Source of the DNA: Endotrypanum monterogeii
Taxonomy: Eukaryota > Euglenozoa > Kinetoplastea > Trypanosomatida > Trypanosomatidae
Assembly (NCBI GenBank): GCA_000333855.2
Contig: CM007344.1
Span: forward strand, 425,302 to 489,301
Direction of reading: 5' to 3'
DNA: 64,000 nucleotides
Of the stretch, positions 1-9,298 are shown piece by piece; position 1 is the stretch's first letter, and the number at the start of each line of letters is the position of its first letter. The position numbers and the translations under genes are program-made. The notes under the pieces are model-generated. The model saw only the letters and a list, made by a program, of their open reading frames with translations. It was not told the origin of the DNA and did no database searches.

Positions 1-50
1 CGCTGCGCACATAATACCGCTCGCACCCACGCAACTTCTATTTTTGTCGA

Positions 51-82
51 CACTCCCCCCCCCCTCCCACTCCTGTGTGCAG
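51..82 (+). promoter_or_regulatory. Predicted SL trans-splice acceptor, TCTP copy 1
   Basis: A C/T-rich tract is followed by GCAG with the AG at 81-82, about 77 bases before the TCTP start codon. This is the usual trypanosomatid acceptor layout. A second AG follows near 100, so the exact site is uncertain. Confidence 0.5.
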
Positions 83-159
83 CTCATCTCGTCTCTGCAC
101 AAGTTTTATTCACTCTTATTTTCTTCATTCCCCTCCCAACTTACTTTTCATTACATAAA

Positions 160-672
160 ATGAAGATCTTCAAGGATGTTCTGACCGGCGCCGAGGTCGT
201 GTGCGACAACGACCGTCCGTTCCAAGTAGAGGGCGACATCGCCTACGTTGTGAATGGCCGCTACATCGATGTGGGCGGTGAGGACTTCGGTATCTCCGCC
301 AACGTTGACGAGGACGCCGCGGAGGGCGCGACGGGGGATGTTGCGGAGGGCAAGGAGCGCGTGGTGGATGTGGTGTACAACAACCGATACACGGAGACGT
401 CGTACGACAAGGCCTCGTACATGGCTCACATCCGTGGCTACATGAAGCAACTCCTGGAGAAGATCACTGACGAGGCGGAGAAGAAGGCCTTCCAGGCGAA
501 TGCTGCTGCGTTCGTGAAGAAGGTGCTGAAGGACATCGATGACTACCAGTTCTTCATCCCGGAGGGCAACGAGGAGGATCCGGACAACGGCATGATCGTG
601 CTGTGCCGCTGGGAGGAGGAGACACCGAAGTTCTACTTCTGGAAGGACGGCCTGAAGGGCGAGCGCGTTTAG
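160..672 (+). CDS. TCTP: Translationally controlled tumour protein (TCTP), copy 1
   Basis: This encodes a 170-residue protein, the normal TCTP length. It opens with MKIFKDVLTGAEV and has the conserved acidic strand pattern, a central helical hairpin (about residues 75-130, including YMKQLLEKI) and the C-terminal FFIPEGNEEDP...YFWKDGLKGERV block. TCTP is a small, abundant cytosolic protein of the Mss4-like fold, linked in eukaryotes to growth, stress survival and calcium or microtubule binding. It is not an enzyme. The start is the first ATG after the predicted SL acceptor and matches family N termini. The protein is identical to that encoded at 2162-2674, while the 3' regions diverge completely about 100 bases after the stop. 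The two genes can therefore differ only in expression. As recalled, T. brucei also has two TCTP paralogues distinguished by their 3'UTRs. Confidence 0.97.
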   Translation: MKIFKDVLTGAEVVCDNDRPFQVEGDIAYVVNGRYIDVGGEDFGISANVDEDAAEGATGDVAEGKERVVDVVYNNRYTETSYDKASYMAHIRGYMKQLLEKITDEAEKKAFQANAAAFVKKVLKDIDDYQFFIPEGNEEDPDNGMIVLCRWEEETPKFYFWKDGLKGERV

Positions 673-2004
673 GCGCGTTACCGCAGACGGCGTACCCGCA
701 GCACGTGAGCTGCACCGGTCCACCCCAGCACCCGCACCACGCACTTCACTTCCCTTTCTTCCCCCCTCTCAGCTCTTCCCTTGCTAAGGGCAGGATACAG
801 GCGCGCACGTCCAGACGTATAACATCTGCCGCACCCGCTCGTGCCTCCCTGCCTGCATGGGCGCTTGTGATCATGTGTGGTGCGGCTATAGGGGTGCTCT
901 CTCCTTTGATTGCGTTCGTGCGCTTGGATTCATTGCATTGCATCGCGTCGGGCGCCGCCTTTACTTGGCGATCTTCCTTGCGTGCCAATACACACACACA
1001 CACACACCACACGCCCCTCTTTTTTTGATCTCTGTCGTTACTCATTTTCTCGCTCAGCATAACTGATTTTGTTCTCTACAAAGATAATGTATGAGCAGAC
1101 AAGACATACACACAGATTTACGAAGTAGAATGGAATCTGCGAAACAGCGGTGATGCGATTGTGCTCCTTTTTTCCTTGTAAGGTTTGCAACGGGGGTGAA
1201 ATGTATGAGTGTGCGTGGCAGCTGTTTGTTTTTCTTTTATTATTAACAATCAGAGAATCGAAATCATGAAGAGGGGAGGGGAAGGTGGTTCATCACTTCT
1301 CCGCGGAGGAAATGAAAAAGAAACAATACATTAAAGAGCTGCAAAGGCTGACTGATAACTTTAAAAAAACAAAGAATACAAAAAAAATAAATACAACGCA
1401 TGGGGTGGAACTGTTGTCAACCCCAACACTTAAAGAGAAGGCCATAAGGGCTCTGAGGGAACAACAACACAGAGGCTAGCCGCACATACACCAAATGACG
1501 TACAATGTTTTTCATACGCCCACACGTGTTTATACCTAAACATATATATATATGGTTAGCTATATAATTTTCGATTCTACCCACCAGAGATTCTGGTACA
1601 TTCTGGGTCTCGACTTGGGGCAAGACATTCACCATGTTAGAAGGATGGTAGCATCCAATTCCTTCTGCCTCTCTGCAGTCGCTCTTCCCCCATCTTGCGA
1701 GGGCCACGCTCCAGTCGGCCACGAGGACCTGTGTTGGTTGGGAACTCTAATATAAAATCGCATGGGAAGACGTAATGTGCGCAGCTGGCTATCTTCCTAC
1801 CAAACAAGGAAATGAATATGTGCCTGTGTGTGTGTATGTGTGTGTGCGTGACTGTGTGTGTTGCGGTGAGTTTCTCGAATCGTGAACGTTTCTTTTTTTT
1901 GCAATGGAACTCCCCACCTTTATTTTACCACTGTACTACTCCCGCATTCATCCCCGCCCTTCCTCCTGGTCGTCGTCGTCGTCGTCTCTCTCTCACACAC
2001 GCGC
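673..2004 (+). other. Spacer between TCTP copies (3'UTR 1 and flank)
   Basis: No gene is supported here. The first ~100 bases are shared with the second copy; the rest is unique. It holds a short (CA)n at about 991-1007, an A-rich stretch around 1310-1390, a (TA)n tract at 1541-1551 and a (TG)n tract at about 1825-1860. The A-rich part carries a 64-codon open frame that lacks an initiating ATG at its 5' end and is not credible. Confidence 0.7.
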
Positions 2005-2054
2005 CGCTGCGCACATAATACCGCTCGCACCCACGCAACTTCTATTTTTGTCGA

Positions 2055-2084
2055 CATCCCCCCCCCCTCCACTCCTGTGTGCAG
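2055..2084 (+). promoter_or_regulatory. Predicted SL trans-splice acceptor, TCTP copy 2
   Basis: Same tract as in copy 1, two bases shorter, ending in AG at 2083-2084 and lying 77 bases before the ATG. Because the flank is shared, both TCTP mRNAs should carry nearly identical 5'UTRs. Confidence 0.5.
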
Positions 2085-2161
2085 CTCATCTCGTCTCTGC
2101 ACAAGTTTTATTCACTCTTATTTTCTTCATTCCCCTCCCAACTTACTTTTCATTACATAAA

Positions 2162-2674
2162 ATGAAGATCTTCAAGGATGTTCTGACCGGCGCCGAGGTC
2201 GTGTGCGACAACGACCGTCCGTTCCAAGTAGAGGGCGACATCGCCTACGTTGTGAATGGCCGCTACATCGATGTGGGCGGTGAGGACTTCGGTATCTCCG
2301 CCAACGTTGACGAGGACGCCGCGGAGGGCGCGACGGGGGATGTTGCGGAGGGCAAGGAGCGCGTGGTGGATGTGGTGTACAACAACCGATACACGGAGAC
2401 GTCGTACGACAAGGCCTCGTACATGGCTCACATCCGTGGCTACATGAAGCAACTCCTGGAGAAGATCACTGACGAGGCGGAGAAGAAGGCCTTCCAGGCG
2501 AATGCTGCTGCGTTCGTGAAGAAGGTGCTGAAGGACATCGATGACTACCAGTTCTTCATCCCGGAGGGCAACGAGGAGGATCCGGACAACGGCATGATCG
2601 TGCTGTGCCGCTGGGAGGAGGAGACACCGAAGTTCTACTTCTGGAAGGACGGCCTGAAGGGCGAGCGCGTTTAG
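2162..2674 (+). CDS. TCTP: Translationally controlled tumour protein (TCTP), copy 2
   Basis: The protein is identical to copy 1 (170 residues), with the same N terminus, helical hairpin and C-terminal FFIPEGN...KDGLKGERV block. The reading frame is open further upstream to about 1904, but that part lies in the pyrimidine-rich splice region and is absent from the family. The ATG at 2162 aligns exactly with the start of copy 1 and is the one chosen. The 3' region after 2773 is unrelated to that of copy 1 and contains a long (TG)n tract at 2882-2923 followed by T-rich sequence. In trypanosomatids, which regulate mostly after transcription, this would allow the two genes to be expressed differently. 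Perfect identity of the coding parts suggests recent duplication or continuing gene conversion. Confidence 0.97.
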   Translation: MKIFKDVLTGAEVVCDNDRPFQVEGDIAYVVNGRYIDVGGEDFGISANVDEDAAEGATGDVAEGKERVVDVVYNNRYTETSYDKASYMAHIRGYMKQLLEKITDEAEKKAFQANAAAFVKKVLKDIDDYQFFIPEGNEEDPDNGMIVLCRWEEETPKFYFWKDGLKGERV

Positions 2675-2881
2675 GCGCGTTACCGCAGACGGCGTACCCG
2701 CAGCACGTGAGCTGCACCGGTCCACCCCAGCACCCGCACCACGCACTTCACTTCCCTTTCTTCCCTCCTCTCACACGCGTAGGTACACGCCCTAAGACAC
2801 ATCAGCATTGTGAGGTTCGCTGCTCCTCATCTCGCTGTACACTCATTTGAAGGGCCGAAGCGAAATATATGAAGGATATGC

Positions 2882-2887
2882 CTGTGT

Positions 2888-2923
<36 letters not shown>
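2882..2923 (+). repeat. (TG)n microsatellite
   Basis: Nearly pure TG dinucleotide tract in the 3' region unique to TCTP copy 2. It is not present at the matching place after copy 1. Confidence 0.9.
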
Positions 2924-2924
<1 letters not shown>

Positions 2925-4162
2925 TGCAGATTCTAAGAAAATCTTTTTTGTCCTCCATTTTAATTATAGTTTTGCTCCAATTTTATGCTTTCGTTTTTCT
3001 GTTGCGGTGGCTGCTGTGAAGGGCTTTTGTGTGTCTGTACATATGTTGATAAATACAAACACGCGCACCGAAAACTTAAATATACACATTAAAAAGAGAT
3101 GTGAGCATGCTAGTGAGGAAGAGGAGAGGTTACCAAGGAAGTAACGCTAGCACATTCTCGTCGCGGAGCTCATGCGCTCCCTCGACCCAGGTACCTGAAC
3201 AGCTACGAGGAATGCCTGATGCACGACGGTATTGCGAACAGAACGAGTCCACCTCTGAAGGAGTAATGAAAAGGTATAGAAGCAACGCGCTGTGTGAGAA
3301 TCGCCACAAACGTTTTCTGTTACCAGGAGCAACACAAACATGTGCGTTTCTGTGGCCTTTCATAAATATTTTTCGAGTGTGGGTGTCGTGTTGAGTGCGC
3401 GCGTAGAACTCTTTCAGGCGGAGATCGTCACCAGCGAAGCGGGTGTATGTTCCGGTGAGGTGCACAGGCATCAATGTATCCTCGAGCATAGGATACAGGG
3501 TTCTAACGACGAAGAGGGGGAAAAGAAAAAAAAAAGGAGCATATATCTCAACTCGTAAAGGCCCCATTCATTCAAACAGTATTGGGGGGATGGCGAAGGG
3601 CGACAGCAGATGCTTTTTTCTTTTTCCGAATTGTACTTCATCTCATCTCTCTTAAAGAGTTCGGGCGAGGAAGAGAGTGTGACATCGCTAATAGGCTGCA
3701 GAGAGAGAGGGAGTGTGGGGATGGTCAGTTGTCGTGTAGGCCTTCGGCTAAGCGCTGCACTTGTTTAGGTAGGTATATGTGATTGTTTGTTCCTACTGCC
3801 GCTGAAGTGCATCGACAACTCAACCAAGCCCCTTCTCTCTTGCCTTTCCCTTAGTGTTTGTCTGCCATTGGGGGAAGAAAAAAAAAGAAACCACCTGCCA
3901 AAGGAAATACAAGTGGTCCGTATGCCCATTGCCTTCATGCCCACTCCCCATTTTTTTTTTTTTCGTGCTGGCAACAGCTAAAAGGTACCCTGCTGCGTGA
4001 CCCCATTCAAATATATACACACATGCGCAGGGGGGGGGGCGGGCAAGAAGCGATTGCTTTTAGGGATCATATGCGCTACAGCTCCCATGAGGGGGTGCAT
4101 CTCCTATTCCCATACCGTACCCTCTTTCTTTTCCTCCCCTTCCTCTCCTCCTTGATATTGCT

Positions 4163-4185
4163 GTTTTTTTTTTTTTGGCGCCGAG
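4163..4185 (+). promoter_or_regulatory. Predicted SL acceptor, MUS81-like gene
   Basis: A run of about 14 T is followed by the first AG at 4184-4185, roughly 116 bases before the ATG. Further AGs downstream are possible alternatives. Confidence 0.4.
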
Positions 4186-4301
4186 AATTCGGCCGCATCA
4201 TTGTGTTTGACCTTCAACTCCAGCAGAAATGGTCATCAGCCTTACACTGTAAGGGCATCTATATGCAAGAATTTTCATAGAGAACAGCACTATATATTTT
4301 G

Positions 4302-7300
4302 ATGACGGCGCCACAATCGGATGAGCCAACCACCCACTGCAGCGGTGCTGCGGATGATGACGTAGCAGGGCTCGGGTGCAGCTCCGTCAACACGTGCCTG
4401 CGTGAGTACCTCCAACGCCAACGTTTATCTTCGTCGTCGGCGTCGTGTGTGGCGAGTGCAGTGTTCCTCGATGCGCTCGAGAGATATCCTCTACCCGTTG
4501 TCTCAGCCGCCACCGTCTGTGATGTTGCTGACTCAGCGCTACAACAGTCTCTTCATCGGCGGTCGCTTGACTCCCCTCTTCAACGCCCTTTGTATGCGTC
4601 ATCAGAGTCGGTCATATCAGACTCCGCTTCCCCAATACCGACGCACGCATCGACTGACTTGCCGCATAGACACCGGTGCGTGAATATCAACGAACGGACA
4701 CACTCGCGTACTGCCAGTGCTCTCGCAGCTACGATAAATCAGTTTTGGGATCTGTCTGCCTCAGCGGCGTCAGCACCGCAGCAGTCCACGCCACCGTGGG
4801 TAGCATTCTCGCCCTTCCGTGTGTGCGCGAACCCATCATTTCACACCACCCTTCAAAGTCTTGCGGGACACCACGAAGGCACCAGGAATGATCGTGAGCT
4901 GAGACAACATGTTACCTCTCCACCCCGGCAGTGCCGTCGCGAAATGGTGCAGTCTTCCTGCCCTCTTCTGCCTGGCAAGGGAGTTCTTTCGTCGCAGTTC
5001 CAGGCGAGGGATGGTGGACACGGAAACTTCAGCAGTGTATCTGCTCTTACCCCCTCTCCTACGGGCATCGGCAGCATCTCCTTTGATGCACTACTGGGTG
5101 CCCCGTGGACAGTGATGGATGCATTGTGCCATGGCTTCGGGGTCTCGAGTAGTCCCTCCACGCACCACCGCAAGCGCGCTCGTCCTGTAACTGCTGGGTC
5201 GCCCTCACTGACTCATGTCGCGTCCACCCTGTCCGTGCACGATGACTTCTGTTGTAGTCCTATCCGAAACCACTCAGAAGTCATTGCGACAGACAGGCGG
5301 CTGCAGACTCTCACGAGAGGAGCGGCGCAGAACGCATTGCCCACCCATCAGCGACTTGGTTCGATTGCGTCACCTGTCTCGTGGAGTTCTCCACAAGCAC
5401 CAGATGATTCTCCAGATGCGTTGCATAGCCGCGTTGCCGAGAATGACGATCTCCTTGGCTTGCTCCTCGGAGCGGAGCACAGTGCACCGCATCCGTCGAT
5501 GCTTTCTGACGAACGACCTGGCGGCGAAGCGCTGTGTGCAGAGGCTGTGGAGGTTGTCGGGGCAATGCTCGGTTCAGAGAGAGCAGGTGCAACAACTGCC
5601 CTGGCAGAGAGAAGTATTGATGCCGCCGTCTATTGTCATGAGGTTGCTTGTGAAGCGCCGGATTCCGTGGCGCTTGTGAACCCGGACAGACTTTCTGCGC
5701 GTTGTGTGCAGGTGATTCAATCGGGGGGGGCGTCTGCAGTCCCCACAGTTTCCGCCACTGCGGTGTCCCCGCGTCTGGTACAGGTTGCAAGTGTATCTCG
5801 TGAGACAAACGTTGCTCGGGTTGCTGACGAGAGGAAAAGAGAGGAGGTATTTGCATCCCGTGTGAAAACCCTCAGAGACACATGTGCGCGACTCGGCCTC
5901 CTCAGCACGGGATCAAAGGCGACTCTACAGCAGCGCCTTCGTCTCTACTACACATCCGATACAGCGAAGCAGTGCAGCAGCACCAATACTCCGCTCACTT
6001 CACGCGCCCTGAACACAACGCACCCGGGAGGCAGGACTGATGTTTTGAGCTCCACCGGCTCCCCTCCGCGGACTGTCTTTCGCTACCGCAGTCCGTCGCA
6101 TCCCTCGGGTTCTGTTCCGTCCGTATCTGCCGGTTCTTGGGTGGCAGCTCACCCACAATGTACCCCCGCTTCCGAGGCAATACGTGAGCCGGCGACGCAG
6201 ATGGAGACGGTCGCTGTGTGCAAGGAGGTTTCCGTCTCTGGCTCTGCTAATGCTGTCGCGTTGTGCCAGCGAGATCGTCTTGTTCCGTCCCCCACGCAGT
6301 TCTTGCACGATCTCGCAGCTTGCAAGATGCAAACACCCACCAAAGCACTTCAGACCGTGTGCAACACACACCTTTCTGCCTTTCTGCGCGCCACGCATTC
6401 ACAGGAAGAAGAATTGAAGGGGGAGATAAGCCGCGTTCGGTGGCAGTGGCTTGTGGATTTCCGCGAGCGTGCGAGCGCGCAGCGTGGCGGCGGCGGCGGT
6501 GGCGGCAGGCGTCAGCATGAGAACATGCTGGAGATCTTCCGTAAGCAACACGTTTCGTGTAGATCCGCGATGTTGCCGGCCGGTGACTTTATGTTGTGTG
6601 TGGAGCTGTCCACCGACGAGGCCGACGCGATGCGCTCGATTGGCTTAGCTGCGACTACGGAGATAGGTGCCCGCGTTTCGAGCGACCCCACCACCCCAGA
6701 GGGAACCACGCCGGTTCTCAGCCACGCCTGCTCTCTCGTGGTGGAGAGGAAGACAGCTGCCGATCTGGATGCGAGCGTGAAGAGCGCACGTTATGTGGAG
6801 CAACGGCGGCTTTTGGCGGCTTCGCCGTTTCGCTTGGTCATATGGCTCATCGAGGGCGCTGTAGTTGGAAGCGGGTGCGACAGTGGTTTCTTTCGCGGCG
6901 GTCAGCGTCACCGGCGAGGTGGTGGTGGCGAAGCCTCGATGCAGCCTGATGTCCGAAGTGTATCACCTACCGCATCTTCGCCAGCAGAGAGCGTGCGCCA
7001 ACGCGTCGACTCGGCGTGTGCCTCCCTCGGCCTCCACGGTAAGAGTTGGATAGTAGTGCGTACCCGAAGCACAACGGAGTCGGTACAGTTTCTGAAGCTC
7101 CTCGCGACTCACGTGGCGCGGCAACTCGCCAGTTATCGCCTTCATCTTCGCTGCGCTGGCATGGGTGTTGGAGGGATTCCGGCTGTTCATCACAGCACTG
7201 CCGCGTCGGAGGAGGCAGCCCAACATTCAAGAGCTCAGCAAGTCGGCTGTAACGTGGAGGGAAACACCCATGTCGGTTGCGGCGTCCCATGCCGTGAGGC

Positions 7301-7625
7301 GTCAAGGACGTGCCTGTCCGCTGCGGTGGCGCTTCTGTATTTGATCCCCACAAATGCGTGTCTACAATCTGTGGCTGCGCTCCAGCGGCACCTTCGTGCA
7401 AAGACGGCGTTTCCACGCATGCTAATGTGCGTTCGCGGCTGTTCCGCTGCGCTCGCGTCGTTGCTTTCTTGCAAATACGGTACACTGTTGCAGTTTTGGC
7501 GCGAGTTGCGACAACGTGGCCAAGAGGCGTGCGATGCTGATCCCGACATCCAGCGGCTCTCTACCGCTCAAAAGAAGGTCTATGTGCTGTTGACTGAGTT
7601 TCTGCTTGCCAAGGACTACCTCTAA
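4302..7625 (+). CDS. MUS81-like ERCC4-family structure-specific endonuclease
   Basis: A 1107-residue protein. The first ~500 residues are Ser/Thr/Ala-rich and probably disordered. Residues about 523-552 (LRDTCARLGLLSTGSKATL) resemble a SAP-type DNA-binding helix-loop-helix. The nuclease domain covers about 740-920: LPAGDF with D762, and VVERKTAAD with E815, R816, K817 and D821, which fits the ERKX3D active site of XPF/MUS81 nucleases, followed by a SARYVEQRRLL stretch like the MUS81 GRFxEQK region. The family cuts branched DNA such as 3' flaps and Holliday-junction precursors, normally with an EME1 partner; no partner is visible here. A Gly run (about 729-736) and long insertions interrupt the domain. 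C-terminal helix-hairpin-helix repeats are not obvious by eye. The ATG at 4302 is the first in frame. MUS81 is favoured over XPF because no helicase-like N terminus is seen. Confidence 0.75.
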   Translation: MTAPQSDEPTTHCSGAADDDVAGLGCSSVNTCLREYLQRQRLSSSSASCVASAVFLDALERYPLPVVSAATVCDVADSALQQSLHRRSLDSPLQRPLYASSESVISDSASPIPTHASTDLPHRHRCVNINERTHSRTASALAATINQFWDLSASAASAPQQSTPPWVAFSPFRVCANPSFHTTLQSLAGHHEGTRNDRELRQHVTSPPRQCRREMVQSSCPLLPGKGVLSSQFQARDGGHGNFSSVSALTPSPTGIGSISFDALLGAPWTVMDALCHGFGVSSSPSTHHRKRARPVTAGSPSLTHVASTLSVHDDFCCSPIRNHSEVIATDRRLQTLTRGAAQNALPTHQRLGSIASPVSWSSPQAPDDSPDALHSRVAENDDLLGLLLGAEHSAPHPSMLSDERPGGEALCAEAVEVVGAMLGSERAGATTALAERSIDAAVYCHEVACEAPDSVALVNPDRLSARCVQVIQSGGASAVPTVSATAVSPRLVQVASVSRETNVARVADERKREEVFASRVKTLRDTCARLGLLSTGSKATLQQRLRLYYTSDTAKQCSSTNTPLTSRALNTTHPGGRTDVLSSTGSPPRTVFRYRSPSHPSGSVPSVSAGSWVAAHPQCTPASEAIREPATQMETVAVCKEVSVSGSANAVALCQRDRLVPSPTQFLHDLAACKMQTPTKALQTVCNTHLSAFLRATHSQEEELKGEISRVRWQWLVDFRERASAQRGGGGGGGRRQHENMLEIFRKQHVSCRSAMLPAGDFMLCVELSTDEADAMRSIGLAATTEIGARVSSDPTTPEGTTPVLSHACSLVVERKTAADLDASVKSARYVEQRRLLAASPFRLVIWLIEGAVVGSGCDSGFFRGGQRHRRGGGGEASMQPDVRSVSPTASSPAESVRQRVDSACASLGLHGKSWIVVRTRSTTESVQFLKLLATHVARQLASYRLHLRCAGMGVGGIPAVHHSTAASEEAAQHSRAQQVGCNVEGNTHVGCGVPCREASRTCLSAAVALLYLIPTNACLQSVAALQRHLRAKTAFPRMLMCVRGCSAALASLLSCKYGTLLQFWRELRQRGQEACDADPDIQRLSTAQKKVYVLLTEFLLAKDYL

Positions 7626-8021
7626 GGTGAGGTAGCATGTCTTGAGTCTCGGGTCAACATCGCAGGGGCATGTATATCTGTGTAGTTGCGCAAGTTTTTT
7701 TTTTCGCTCCATGCGTGGGAGCGATCTCTGGCCACAGCTGTACCGGTACAGTTGCGTGCTTACTCCTTCCGTATAAACTGCAGGGAGTCCTTACGTGGAG
7801 GGGGTCGAGTAGAGCGAACTGAAGCAGAGTGGACAACGTTGTGTGTGCGTATGTGTGTGTGTGTGTGTGTACCTACAGTCGAGCGCATTCGATGCGCAGT
7901 GTTTTCTCTGCTTCACGTAGCCCCTCTGTGAAATATTTACACAGCTTTTTTTTGCTGTTTCACGTCCCTCGCCTCCCTATCTGAAAAGGGGAGGACACAA
8001 TTTGCCTTTTGTTGATCTACA

Positions 8022-8067
<46 letters not shown>

Positions 8068-9115
8068 GACGCTCGCTCTTTCTCCCCTGCCTCAGGCAAG
8101 TGGTTATCACTCCTCGCACAAAAGAACACGACTTCTTTCCCCCCAATTTCCAACGGATCTGCTTACCACCATGTGCGCTAATGTCTGCTGACGATTCTTT
8201 TTCTCATCTCAGTCTGCATTTTTCTTTTCTCTGTAGCGGTCTTCGACCCTCCACGAATAATTTCCACTCCTCTCTTTTTGTGTCTACCACTCACTGTGAG
8301 CGCGCATTCTTGCCGCTCGCTCAGTGCGTTGCAGGACGCTTTGTTTCTCACGTCTGCGCTCCTGGCTCACATCGGGAGGCGTACGTGCAGCCACTCAGAC
8401 GACAAAAAACTAAAATCTCCCCGAGGAGGAAGCTTAAACACACACACACACACCCAGACAGAGCACCCAGCTCACTTTCTGTTATTGGTCTTACTGCTTT
8501 TCTTTGTTTGCAGCCTGTTCGTCTGCTTTCCTTGCAGTGCCCCCCCCCCTCCCCTCCCAGTATACTTTTTTAGCCCTAGTCTTTTCAGCAGCACCTTGTC
8601 TCTCGACACACATCGGGAGGGGGGGGGCGTAGCACATCCGCACATATGCGACGCATATAATACCGTATTGAAAACAGGACTTTCGACTGGTGGTGACTGG
8701 AACCCCCCCACAGGGACGCAGAGACACAGCCGCACTCGAAGTGAGGCACCTGCCCCTCCTCCTCCCCCCCTCTGACCTCATACAGTTGCACCGTTTTTTT
8801 TCGACACGAAAGCAAAAATAAAATAAAATACACAACACGCACGTATAGATTCACGCACCACCTACGGAAACGGATTTTCTTTAAAAAATACTCATACACA
8901 TACAGGATCAGAGATTGTGTGTGTGTGTGTGTGGGGGGACTGTAGTCAGCTCTCACCAGCTCTACAGACACACAGAAGCAAACACACACACACACACACG
9001 TGCAAACCTGCTGTTCACAATCGTGAGCCTCTACGTGTGTGACCTCATCCTTTCACGCACTTCTGCGTCTCTGAAATTGTGTTTTGTTTCCTGCAGTGAG
9101 CTATCCCTCTCCCAC

Positions 9116-9117
<2 letters not shown>

Positions 9118-9152
<35 letters not shown>
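9118..9152 (+). repeat. (CA)n microsatellite
   Basis: Pure CA tract about 150 bases upstream of the RecQ start codon, within the probable splice-acceptor region. Confidence 0.9.
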
Positions 9153-9153
<1 letters not shown>

Positions 9154-9248
9154 GTTTTTTTTTGTTTACAGAAGCATGTCCGCACCCCTGTGTTCTTTCC
9201 CTTACACACAAACACGCGCGCACACACGCAGACAGACACCGTGACATA

Positions 9249-9280
9249 TTTTTTTTCTCTAAGATTTTTTCACGCGGTAG
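9249..9280 (+). promoter_or_regulatory. Predicted SL acceptor region, RecQ gene
   Basis: Two T/C tracts are followed by AG at 9262-9263 and 9279-9280, giving a 5'UTR of only about 18-36 bases before the ATG at 9299. Upstream acceptors after the CA tract cannot be excluded. Confidence 0.4.
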
Positions 9281-9298
9281 AGAGATCACTAAGTGATC

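Larger units (their letters stand above)
1..771 (+). repeat. Duplicated TCTP block, copy 1
   Basis: This block matches 2005-2773 almost base for base: 5' flank, whole TCTP coding region and the first ~100 bases after the stop. The differences I see are a 2-base length change in the C-tract near position 53-70 and a C/T difference at 764 versus 2766. Similarity stops abruptly at about 771/2773. Because the match begins at base 1, the repeat probably continues beyond the left edge. Confidence 0.9.
2005..2773 (+). repeat. Duplicated TCTP block, copy 2
   Basis: Second member of the tandem repeat described at 1-771, offset by 2004 bases upstream of a 2-base deletion and by 2002 bases after it. 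It carries the same 5' flank, coding region and proximal 3' sequence, then diverges at about 2773. Confidence 0.9.
2675..4301 (+). other. Intergenic: TCTP copy 2 3'UTR and 5' flank of the nuclease gene
   Basis: Holds the (TG)n tract at 2882-2923, T-rich sequence to about 3000, a more balanced stretch at about 3130-3560, and several A- or T-homopolymers (3525-3537, 3949-3963, 4163-4176). A minus-strand frame of 145 codons covers 3130-3567 but has no family resemblance that I recognise and opposes the direction of transcription. Confidence 0.6.
7626..9298 (+). other. Intergenic: nuclease 3'UTR and RecQ 5' flank
   Basis: No gene supported. Contains a (TG)n tract at about 7850-7870, (CA)n tracts at 8026-8062, 8431-8452, 8982-8999 and 9118-9152, a (TG)n run at 8915-8931, and many C/T-rich blocks. 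Open frames here are read out of the dinucleotide repeats. Confidence 0.65.

Noticed and set aside
1285..1479. 64-codon Lys-rich frame between the TCTP copies
   Set aside because: It opens with GTG rather than ATG and is read from A-rich spacer; no acceptor close upstream.
1904..2161. N-terminal extension of TCTP copy 2
   Set aside because: The extension is translated splice-acceptor sequence and has no counterpart in the family or in the mature mRNA expected from the acceptor at 2083-2084.
3130..3567. Minus-strand frame of 145 codons with a partly protein-like sequence
   Set aside because: It opposes the direction of every supported gene, has no recognised family, begins in a homopolymer-coded Phe run and has no acceptor on its strand.
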